From Dinochytrium kinnereticum (lineage: Eukaryota; Chytridiomycota; Chytridiomycetes; Chytridiales; Chytridiaceae): DNA of 19,082 nt. The DNA lies in NCBI GenBank assembly GCA_027604005.1, contig JADGJT010000339.1, positions 1 through 19,082 of the forward strand, given 5' to 3'. The notes beneath the pieces are model-generated. The model saw nothing but the letters and a program-made list of their open reading frames with translations. It made no database searches and was not told the origin of the DNA. Positions 7,986 to 18,242 of this stretch are shown piece after piece; position 1 is the stretch's first letter, and each line of letters begins with the position of its first letter. The position numbers and the translations under genes were made by a program.

Positions 7986-10900
7986 ATGTTTGGGTTTCAG
8001 AACGGGAAGCGTGAAGTCAGCGAGGGCCGTGCGTCAAAGACAAACTTTTGGTCTTTTGCGGCGAACACGGCCTTTAAGTCTCAGGGATCCCGAAACTCGG
8101 CGGTTGAGGAGGTTTTTGTGAGTGATCACTCTTTAAACTCAGCTATGTGATTGCAAGTCCGGAATGGCTGCATATAACCAACCTTTGTTACTTCAGCCTC
8201 CGCGGAACGTCACTGGAATCAAGCAGCGAACGTTTTTCAAAAAGGTTGGCATCCGTACACAGCTCGTTCTTACTTATTTGTTAAAGCATTCTGAGAGGAA
8301 CAGCCTACCTCAATTGGAAAAGGTTTTGGATGAAAAGACATTTCACGTGAGCTGAATCATCTCGGTCCTTAACACCCTACCTAATCATATTCTTCAAACA
8401 GCTTCCAGCTTTGTCCCATGTGAACGAGAGGTACAGGGCATTTGAGCTTATGATTGAGCAGGAGGAAGTCTTTGAGAGTGATTTGAATCAACTTTCGGAG
8501 GTATGGGTTATGTTTTGAGTCTCGGCGTTTTTTTTTCTGACACAGGATTTTGAAAAGGTCTTGGGAATGATGATCCAAAGTCAAGTATTGCCGGGGGAGG
8601 AGATTTATGGGCTGAAAGCAATGGTCGATGCCATGATTGCAAACTGTGGGGTTTTATCAGGAGTAAGTGAACGAGAAACAGTTGTTGTTCTAATCTATTT
8701 AGAAGGTCAAGTTTATCCCTTCGATGCTTCTCGAAAATTGGTTATGGAAGGTAGGATGCTCAATCTTTTAATAGTTTGGGAATAGTGCCTCTAATATGGG
8801 TTTTCGATTAGACTCTTTCCGAGACATTCTCCAAGTACTTTGCGATTGCCGATTCGTTCATGGAATCACTAGTTCAGGACTCTTATGGTTCGCGAAATGA
8901 GGATATCTCTCTTGATGTGAGCCTGACTAATTACTGCGTTATCTTTCTAACTACTTAACCATCCCAAATCTTATTTAGCGACTAGTTACCCTTCTACTAA
9001 AGCCTTTTATTAGACCTATGTGGTACCGATTTTTTCTCCAGGTTGGTTTTATTAAATGACTGGTTGTGCTATCTAACCGACTAATCACAGCAAATCGTTT
9101 CAAACGTCCCAAGTCCAACTGAAGATCTCCTTTTTGCGCTGGTATGAATTGCTTGTTTCTCTTAATGCCCGGCAGTAATCATGTGCCTGATTTTCTCTCG
9201 TAAAGACTCACGCACGAGGCATGGCATCAAAGGCAATGGAAACAAAAAAAATGGCCCATTATGACCATTTTGATGAGATTTGTGCCCTTGAGAGTATGTT
9301 TGACGGATCGATGTGCCAAAGTCTTGAGGATTCAAAGGTAATTATGTCTTTTTGTACCAAGACTATCTCTTCTTATACAATACATAATTAAAAGGCCCCG
9401 ACCTTGAAGATAACAACCTACCTCTCCAAGCCTACTACCATGTGTTTCTCTCCCATTCCGTTCTCACAAAGACACATTTTCTCTGCAAACTTCCGGGAGA
9501 TTCAATGGACAACGAAGAAGTCGACTTCGGAAAAGAACCTTAGCATTGGGGATGCTGTTCAAGTCATAGTCTTAACCTGCGTTCTGCTTGTGTCGAAAAT
9601 GGATGAGACAGCGGGAAAGTATAGATTGCTATACCCTCCAGTTCCTTTAAAGAGTGTAATTGTAAATGAATATCCTCCTTTGCCAGGCAAGATTCCCGCT
9701 ATATCGTTTCATTTTTAATCCAAAGTTTAGGTCTTGCAAACCTTCTAGAAATAAAGCTCTCCCAGCAAACCCTCATCGTTCTCCAGGGCCAAATCGAAAA
9801 GGATAAACACGATCTCCTCTCTGCCTTTAAACACATAAACACATTGGAATGGGATCAAACTCCCGACATCATCCGATCCCATCTCACCGCATCTCTATCG
9901 TCAATTCCGCCTCCACTCCCCTCAATTGCAACCGCCGCGGAAATTACCGATGCATCTGCAGAAGAGCCCGCGGTAGCAGCCGTCACGGAAATTTTTAGGG
10001 ACGTTTGTAGACCTTATATGAGAGATTCGGGAAATTCAGAGTGGGAGCAATTGCCTAAAGCGGATATGTTTGTTGTGTCAGAATTGGATGGGAGTCGGCC
10101 AAGAATTACGTTTACAAATGCGGCGACGGCGAGGGTTCTGGGAAATATTGGGGTTTCGGTTGCTACGAAAGTGGAGGAGTCGGAGCCTAGAGGAGTTTTG
10201 TTGAATGCTTTTGTAAGATATTGCCTTTCTTATTATTATTGACTCGAATATTTTTCACTTTGCTGTTTCCCATATTTACGTATATCGTTTTATCGCATTC
10301 ATTAATTCTTTGATCATTACCAACTCATACTCTATACACAGCCATTCGGTTCCAAAACGATAACTCCCTTCCTAATCCGTTTCAAATCCAACCCAATTCG
10401 CGACGACTTCATGTCAGCAGTCTCAAAAGGCAAATCTTCCGCAGCCCTCTTTCTCCACAATGCGCGTAAAAATAGCCTGCTTATCGAAGATCATGGTTTC
10501 GCAACTAATTTCACCATTATCGCCGAAGCAATTTGCACAAACCTCACTTTAACGTCTTTAACGTCCATTCCTCCTCCTTTGGATTCGAATATGGCTAATC
10601 AAAGACCTATGGATTTGGGCCCTGTTCGGCTTATTGTTAAGGAGGAGGTTACGGAAGTGGGCGAAAGTGAGAGGAGAAGACATGTGATTGAAATTGTTTC
10701 GACGGTTAATGAGTCGGTAGCGTGGCTAAGGTCTCCTGTATTAGATGACTTGTTTCGTGTTGAGGCGAGTTTATCTCGCGTTGACCAACCTACCCCATCT
10801 ATTCAAAGCGCTAGCGACGGGTCTTCCACCATATCGTCTCTCCGTACTCCTACCGTTATACCCTCAACTGTGACTCTAATCTTCTCAGAAAAACAATCCC

Positions 10901-12405
10901 CCTCTATCCTACAGCCTTCATCAAAACGATATCGACTGAGCTTTAGCCCTGGTATTCAAGATGAACATGCTCGTAAAATAGCAGACATCCTAGACCGATC
11001 TTTCGTTCCACCATCTCCTCTTGTCGAGCTTTCAACAAGCACCGATGATAAGAATGCTACGTTTAACATGACTTCTAAAACCGCGGTGACGGAAACTCGG
11101 AGTGCCGAAATCTCTCCTTCGAGAAGCTACCCCCTTCGTCCTACAAAAAGCACTGGCGACCTCGTCTCTTCCACTGTCTCTCATTCCCGTGGCGTGACAG
11201 GTTGGGTCGCGGAGCGTGTTGCTTATTTCAATGAACTCGCTCGTCGAACCGCTGCGGCCACTCAAAAAGTCGCACGATCCCCCGTCCACCCTTACCGCCC
11301 ACAGAAATCTGGCAAGGTGTTGGCGAGATGGAAGGCTGCTATGGAAAATGTTAGAGCTGAGATGGAGAATGGAGAGGAAGGGATGCCAGGGGCTTCTGGG
11401 GTGCCAGTTTCACCTAGAAGAAATGTACTCTCCGAGGTTTATAGGATTGAAGGAGTGGCTTTGGATGCCAGGAGTGCCGTATCTACAGTTGTCAATCCGG
11501 GTTTGATTCAGGCTTTGTCACCGGAGAAGTTTACGGAACAGGAAGATGTGGAGATAAGGGCTGAGCCTTTTGAATATGGAGAGGTTAAGGAGGGGATTAG
11601 AAAAAAGAATAGAGATCACAGTACCGATTCTGTGATTTTGGCTGTCGATGATTTTGTTAAGGGAAAGTCTCAATCTCTGGAGATTGGGGAATCAGCGGCA
11701 TCTGCAGCCGAAGATTCCACCTTCATTGCTCCATCATCGATTAAGACAAGCCCCGAACTACCCATCCAGGAAGTTTCCTCGACCATTGAACTTAACGAAA
11801 CCCCCTATCAAGACTTCGTTCCTCCGACAATCGAAAATCATACCCAGGAAAATGACACGGACTTGCCAATGCCTAATACCGCCAACCCACCTACAGACCC
11901 AAACATTTCGTCCCTGACCTCGATCATAACCTACACCCTCCAAGACCTCGAGACCCTCCACGCTCCATTCTCTGGGACTGAAGACCAAGTGGACGCCTAC
12001 CTTGCCACGCGGTGGTGGGGTATTGAGAATGAAACGAGGGAAAAGTTGGACCCACCTGAAGAGTTTCCGGAGGAGGTAAAGAGGGTTTGGGAGAGCATGC
12101 CATATAGTGTTCAAGTCATTTTGGCAAGGAGCGGGCTGGAAAGGACGGTGAGTTCCTATCGTTCTCTTGCTATTGCTACGGTACACAGGAGAGAGAGTAA
12201 TGTCTCTGAAATAAGAGGAAAAAATGGCCTTTTGTTATTTTTAGAGTTGTGTTTTTTATTTGTTGATATCTGATGGAATTATCTGCTGCAGGAGGCGGGA
12301 AGATACGCTCGATCTTGGCTCAACACCGACCGCAATAACATCGTGAAATTCCGCCCGGACTATGTTTCGGCGAGGCCCGGTCACATTCAGGGACCGTTGA
12401 TGTGA
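7986..12405 (+). CDS. RhoGEF with DH-PH module and long disordered C-terminal half
   Basis: Thirteen exons: 7986-8117, 8158-8346, 8402-8500, 8546-8662, 8703-8750, 8812-8916, 8979-9041, 9091-9141, 9206-9337, 9395-9686, 9731-10212, 10342-12147 and 12292-12405, giving 1209 residues. All junctions keep frame. The DH domain (about 118-305) shows RYRAFELMIEQEEVFESDL (helix 1), ETFSKYF, and RLVTLLLKPFIRPMWYRFFL, the counterpart of the conserved LLxKPxQRxxRYxLLL helix. A PH domain follows (about 313-447; LLVSK, GKYRLLYPPVPLKSVIV, IEKDKHDLLSAF). Residues about 510-602 look like another PH/RanBD-type fold (ITPFLIRFKSNPIRDDF). The remainder is mostly Ser/Thr/Pro-rich and probably disordered. Role: activates a Rho/Cdc42/Rac GTPase at membranes; the target is not readable. 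The intron after 9686 starts with GC. The helix motif is diverged, so target or activity could be unusual. Confidence 0.82.
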
Positions 12406-12854
12406 CCAAAATATCGTGGCTCTTTTAAGGATTTTAGGAGTTCGTCTCTAAGTTCACGTTTTGAAGCATACGCGAGATTTAGTGATGAAAACGGCACTCA
12501 TCCTCCTTTTCCAAATGTTCTCTTGTACACGTGTTTCTTTTGGTTGTCTACATAAGTCACTGTTTTATTACTATTTTTTCATCCCTTTTTCTCTCAAATC
12601 TATATACAAAAACTGCCTTTACGATATTATTGTGTTACCCTTTCCCTTCCCCAAGGCGGCCTATTTTTTTGTTTACTTTCGTTCCAAGAATAGTATCTTC
12701 TTGGTTATGCTTCGCGATAGAGTAAAGTAATAAACCTTTCAACCGCGTTTTCCATTGGGTTGTCTAATTTATTTACTTTGTGGAAGATACCAAAATGGTA
12801 ATTTCCACTCTAAGGAAAAAATCACCATCACCATACAAAAGTACCCTCATCACT
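12406..12854. other. Convergent 3' region, RhoGEF / GUF1
   Basis: About 450 bases between two 3' ends. It is T-rich on the plus strand, and 12728-12733 reads AATAAA on the plus strand. Small frames here (12461-12730) are low-complexity. I see no gene. Confidence 0.4.
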
Positions 12855-15800
12855 CTACTTCCTCTCAGACCCCTTGACTTTATTATTTCCACCAATAAGG
12901 CTGAGGAACGCCTCCTTCAAAAAAAAACAAAAACAGCCAAAACCGATTAGTAACGCGTCAGTCAAAGTGAAAGAAAAGTAACGAACCTGCGGTAGCTGAA
13001 TCCCCCCAGCGACAGACTTCATGCGCTTCTTGCCGACCTTTTGCTTCTCAAGGAGTTTCATTTTTCTAGTGATGTCACCACCGTAGAGTTTCGCTGTCAC
13101 GTCTTTGCGGAGAGCGGAAAGACTGAGAGTTAATTGTTAGTATATGCAAGGAATAAAGTATGAAATAAGGTAGAAGTTCTTATAAAACAAAGTTCTGCAG
13201 TTGGGAGTGAATGAGATCAGAGATGTACCTCTCTCTGGCCACAACTCTTCCGTTGATGGCGGCTTGAATAATGATCTCGACGAGTTGGCTAGGATGATTG
13301 ACAAGTAGAGTTATTATAAATCAAAACAAAGAAAAGCAATAAATTAAAGAAGTATACCGATCCATAACCCCCCTCAACTTTTTTACCCAATCCTTTGCAA
13401 CCCGTTCAGCCTGTGACTTATGGCAGATTGTAGCGAGCGCGTCAACGGGTTTTCCATTCAACAAAAGATTAACCTAGTTTGTAAAAATAATACAAAAACA
13501 AAACTTTTAGTTTCGGACGTGTCGCCAAAAGACTTTTCAATGAGTTTCGAACCAACCTTAACGAGATCGGCTTCCTCGTATCCAACTTCTTCGTAATCAA
13601 AGGAAGCGTATCCTTGAGTGCGGGACTTAAGTTGGTCATAGAAGTCAGTGAGAATTTCGGCCATGGGAAGCTTATATTTTAGCATGACGCGGGTGTCGTC
13701 GATGAAGGTGTAGTCAAGTTGTTCACCTCTGTGAGCCTGGATAGTGCATATTGAAGGTAAAGTTTAGCGTCATATAGGAGTTAAAGCCGTCACTTGTTTT
13801 GATGCAAAAGTAGAAGGGGAGAATTCAGGAACACAACTACTCACTCCACACAAATCCATCAAAGTCCCCAAATACTCTTTTGGAAAGATCAAAGTCCCAA
13901 TCACCATAGGTTCGAAAAACTTTTCCACATTCCCAAGCATATCAGGTTCAGGAAACTCTGCTGGATTCCTAATCCAACTCTCCTCCTTATCCGTCCCAGT
14001 CTTTTTCCCACCAGCTCCATACCCACTAACCCAAGCAACCCGATAACTGACCGTCGGCGCAGTATTAATAACGACAGCGTCATGCTCTTCCTCCAATCTC
14101 TGCGAAAACACATCCATATGCAGCGTCCCTAGAAACCCCAACCGAAACCCTTGCCCTAACGCCGTGGAAGTCTCATGATGAACCGTCACACTCGCGTCAT
14201 TAAGTGTCAGTCGGTCAAGGGCTTCACGAAGCCGAGGATGCTCTGACGCGTCGTATGGGTATACTCCTGAGAACACGACGGATTTGGCTGGTCGGAATCC
14301 GGGGAGTTGGAGTTGGGATTTGGGGAGGTGTGTTGGGGGGAAAAGAGTTTGTGTGTTTGGGGTTGAACGGATGTAGAAGGTATCGCCTATATTGGCGTCG
14401 CGGGTTGTTTTCATTCCGAGAAAGACATAGCCGACTTGGCCGGCATGGAGGGAGCTAGATGGCCGGTGATAGGAGGGATGCATAAGGCCAATCTCGTTTA
14501 CTTCGTAGCTTTGGTTAGTGTGGACGGATACTATTCTGTCGCCTATTATTATAATCTAATTAACAATCTAAATTTTAAGATATTCGGCACGGAGAATATG
14601 TGAAACTTCGAAGGCCAACCCAATAAAAAGATACTCACCCTTTCTCACACAGCCATCCCTAACGGCGATCAAACAAACCACCCCAACATAAGCGTCATAC
14701 CAACTGTCAAACAATAGTGCCCTGAAAGATACGCCGATAATCTCCTCCCCTTCCTCTCCCTTCTGTACGACAGAAGCTGCAGGAGGTGGAGGAATACGCT
14801 CAACAACCGCCTTCAAGACCTCGGGGACGTTTATTCCAGTTTTCGCAGAGATATGAAGAATATCATTCGAAGGCATTTCGAATGCACTTTCAATCTGCTG
14901 AGCCACTCGGCCTGGTTCGGCCCCGGGGAGGTCGATCTGTGAGTAAGAGGTGGGGATGAGGAGTATAAATAGACATACGATCGATATTAAATGAGACGTT
15001 GTAGCCTGCTTACCTTGTTCAAAACTGGGACGATGGCTAAGTCTTCGCCAAATGCCAGAAAGAAATTAGAGACGGTTTGGGCCTGTATGCCTTGGGCTGC
15101 GTCTACTAGAAGTATAGTTCTAAGCGAGTATTAGCTTTTGAGTTAACAATGAGAGTTGAAAACTTACCCTTGGCATGCCGCGAGGGATCGCGACACTTCG
15201 TAACTAAAATCGACATGGCCAGGCGTATCAACAAGATTTAGAAGGTATTCCTTCCCGTCTGTATGCGTGTAGAACATGGAAGCTGTCTGCAAAAAGAAAA
15301 TGCCAAGGTATCGAAAAATAAGCAAATAGCATGGAAGGTGCAAATGGAGGGATAAAACAACGAAATTTTGAAAAGGCAAGAGTGACAGCAATTATTTATA
15401 TATAACCTAACCTGAGCTTTGACAGTGATTCCGCGTTCTTGCTCTACCTTTAATTTATCGAGAATGCGAGGCGTTCCCGCATTTCTTGTGATTGTTCCTG
15501 TTTTAAACAAGGTTAAATGGCGTCAATGGACCCTAAGCCCGTGATTTCCCACCTGTGATTTCCAGTAATCGATCTGCCAACGTGCTCTTCCCATGATCTT
15601 GTAAGATAAAAAGACGTTAAGATTTGAACTTCCCCATGTGCATGTCACCATGCTGTGCCATAATAACAAGTCATTTTCAAAAGAAAAAAAAAAGGCTCAA
15701 TGGGACCCCGCGTGAAGTAAACAACTGACCGATATGAGCAATTATAGAAAAGTTCCGTGTAAGCTCTGGTGGGTATTTTGAAAGATCCAGCGGTGTCTGT

Positions 15801-15988
15801 CTTGACTGAGCAGCATCGTGGTTTCTTCGGGATTGCTGCCGCTTGCAGCATTGCAGAGGGGTGATGATGTACTGAATGGAAGAGACTGTGGGTAGCAGGT
15901 TTGAGAGGCTACGATATGACTGTGGTGATGGAGATGGTGGTATGTGATGCCGCAATCTCGCCTGGATGTGCCTGCCTGGAAGCATCAT
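12855..15988 (-). CDS. GUF1: GUF1/LepA (EF4) mitochondrial translation GTPase
   Basis: Twelve exons: 15988-15730, 15597-15553, 15497-15412, 15286-15168, 15119-15014, 14936-14639, 14542-13845, 13736-13557, 13473-13358, 13288-13229, 13122-12987 and 12914-12855, giving 720 residues. The first about 75 residues are Arg/Ser-rich with almost no acids ([15 protein letters not shown]), fitting a mitochondrial presequence. GTPase motifs are complete: AHIDHGKST (84-92), [19 protein letters not shown] and SAKTG. Later LepA blocks include [47 protein letters not shown] and the LepA-specific C-terminal [24 protein letters not shown]1 acts on mitochondrial ribosomes as a back-translocase/fidelity factor, important under stress. 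All 11 introns fit GT-AG. It is convergent with the RhoGEF and divergent from the SH3 gene. Confidence 0.95.
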
Positions 15989-16586
15989 TTTTCTCAGTTT
16001 TCAGGTTGACAAAGAATTGTCATGTCAGAAGTGAGGGACGGGGTGCGCGCATGCCGCTTGAGAGCGAGAGTCCATTTAAGCAAAGATGTTAAGAAAGCGA
16101 GACGAGGGGTGCCGGGATAAACGCCCAAGAGCGCCTTCTGTCTGCATGATGCATGCATTGCACTGGCGTATCTGGATATGAAGCAGCAAGCAAACGAACG
16201 CATCCGCTCAAACCGCAGCACTTCTCTCCTCCGTCCCTCGCTCAGGCACCACTCGCTGCAGCCACGAGTCAACGGCAATCAAAGCCGTGATGCTCCGTGA
16301 TGAGGTTGAGTCAATGCGCTGGTGCCTGCAGCTGGTTGGTCTCTCTTGCACGACATCTGTCCGACATTACGACGAGCAATCTTTTTTTTCCCTTCACCTG
16401 CAACCTGGAGTCCGTCCTCTCAGCACACCTGCGCTTTCCTTCTCTCCATCCAACAAGACATCATCCATCCACCCATCCATCCATAACTCGGCTGATCTGA
16501 TTAGCTGGGATCCTGCCTCCCTCCAAAGACAATCACACCATCCATCCAGCAAACGACTTTCGAGTGTCTGATCTATATATATACTC
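15989..16586. promoter_or_regulatory. Divergent promoter region, GUF1 / SH3 membrane protein
   Basis: About 600 bases between divergent starts. It includes a pyrimidine-rich stretch with a CATC/CCAT microsatellite (16459-16484) and a run of alternating TA (16574-16583) that ends three bases before the SH3 gene's ATG. That is too close to act as the TATA box for this ATG. Short open frames on both strands look random. Confidence 0.4.
16459..16484 (+). repeat. CATC-type microsatellite
   Basis: Imperfect repeats of CATC/CCAT (CATCATCCATCCACCCATCC and following), about 100 bases before the SH3 gene, in its probable 5' leader or promoter. Confidence 0.7.
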
Positions 16587-18242
16587 ATGTCGGCCACCGT
16601 CCCATCCACCACCGTAGCTGTGGCAACAAACACTGGGCCCGCCGCCGCTCTTCCCACTGTTAATGCGGCTGAACTCCCTTGCTCGGCCCCTTCATCTGCT
16701 GAGAGACCGCCAACGTACTCGTTCTTCTTGCGCAACCAGGCCAACATTGACATTGACGTCTACTACCGTAACGGATGCGATTTCACTCTCGGCGTACCTG
16801 GCGTTAGGAACAATGCTAGAATTAATGTGCTGATGGTTTACGAGCAGCAGGTGCGTGGTAGCTTGGATGACGATTTTTAGTGGAAGGATCCGTCATGGGA
16901 AATGCCCCGTAAGGAGGCATTAGAAACCCCAGGGGACTACAGAGCTGAATTAGTGATGGGCAGGGCGTCTCCCCACTGGAAGCCAAAAATGGCCTGGGAG
17001 AATGAGAAGAAATGTTGAAGGGCATGTTCTCACCTTTCGACTTTATCCTTCTTTTTTCATAAAAGGTTTACGTAGTTCGCCCCGCTGGCGACAACACAAC
17101 GAACTTGGCCGCTCTCGTCTTCAGTCCTGAGTTGAACCTATCACAGGAAAAGCCTTGGAGCATCAGCACCGACACCATCGGTAAGGTCATCACAGCGTCC
17201 AAGATTGCCCCCACAACATCCGCTGCAGTCACAACCGCTACAGATGGGGGGAACAACTCGTCTCCTTCCTCCGTTCCTTACATCATTGCTGCTGTTGTTG
17301 GTGCTCTTGGTATCTTAGCTGCTATTGGAGTAGTTGCCTTTATTATGTATCGCCGCAGGCAGAAGAACCAGTCTTCGGCATCTAACTACTCCTACTCCTA
17401 CAACAAAAAGGGTGGTACGTTATAGAGGGCATGATGCTTGGCTTGCTTTGCCTTTTTTTTTCCCTTTGTGCTTTCAGTAAGTAACCTTTTTGATTTTTTT
17501 AGAACTTAGTGTCGGCAGTCCCACTGCTATGGAAGCAAACCCCGCTGGAACGCTTGGCTCAGCCTCCCTTCGTAATGGGACTATTAACTACTCATCTCCC
17601 AACGGCGCTGGTACGGGAACTTACGGCCGTGACAATAAGCAGCAACGTACTTCCCTGATGTGGTGGCAGACACCCGCCAATGACACAGCGAGTCGCAATA
17701 ATAGTCAGCAGGGCACCCTTACGAAGTACCCTGAGCCTCCCGCCACCCCCGTCGACACTTTTAACGCCGAACCTGGATCCCGCCTTCGCGTTATTCATCC
17801 TCACAGGAAGGATCTTGAGGATGAACTTACTCTTCACCCTGGAGACGCGGTCGTTTTGATCGAGTCGTACGGTGATGGATGGTGCCTTGCCCGTTGTGTT
17901 AGGTCTCGTCGTCAGCATGAGGGTGCCAGTGCTGTTGGTGAGGAGGGTATGATCCCGACTGGGTGCCTTGACAGCGTCCCTGATAGGAGTCTTGGACGCG
18001 GTGGGAACAACACAATTGGAAGGTCGAACAACAATGGCGTAGGTAACAATGCCACTTCGCCGTCGCTTTCGAGGTATGAGGATGATTCCTACTGGACTTC
18101 TGCAACGAGCAAGCCTGGGCAGCAGGAGGGACAGGCTAAGGCGCCTAAGAGCTCGAAGAGAGTGAAGAGTTTGCAGAGGCCCGAATCTATGGCTTTGTTC
18201 CAGGCTGCTGGCAGGGATATCTCGCAGTACTACCCGAAGTAG
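16587..18242 (+). CDS. Single-pass membrane protein with cytoplasmic SH3 domain
   Basis: Three exons: 16587-16850, 17066-17414 and 17503-18242, giving 450 residues. An in-frame TGA lies just before the ATG (16569-16571). The N-terminal 155 or so residues have no cleavable leader but carry two cysteines (ELPCS, NGCDF), a small predicted beta-rich domain, and a Ser/Thr/Asn stretch. One membrane helix (159-182; PYIIAAVVGALGILAAIGVVAF) is followed by YRRRQK, a positive stop signal that puts the N-terminus outside and the C-terminus in the cytosol. A Gly/Asn/Ser-rich linker leads to an SH3 domain (about 299-362): RVIHPHRKDLEDELTLHPGD, DGWCLARC, EGMIPTGCLD. The layout recalls fungal Fus1-like and Sho1-like cortical SH3 proteins, though it is not identified as either. 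Role is inferred as a plasma-membrane scaffold for signalling or actin proteins. Confidence 0.82.

Noticed and set aside
15994..16278. 94-residue minus-strand frame upstream of GUF1
   Set aside because: Composition looks random and GUF1 already has a good presequence and start at 15988.
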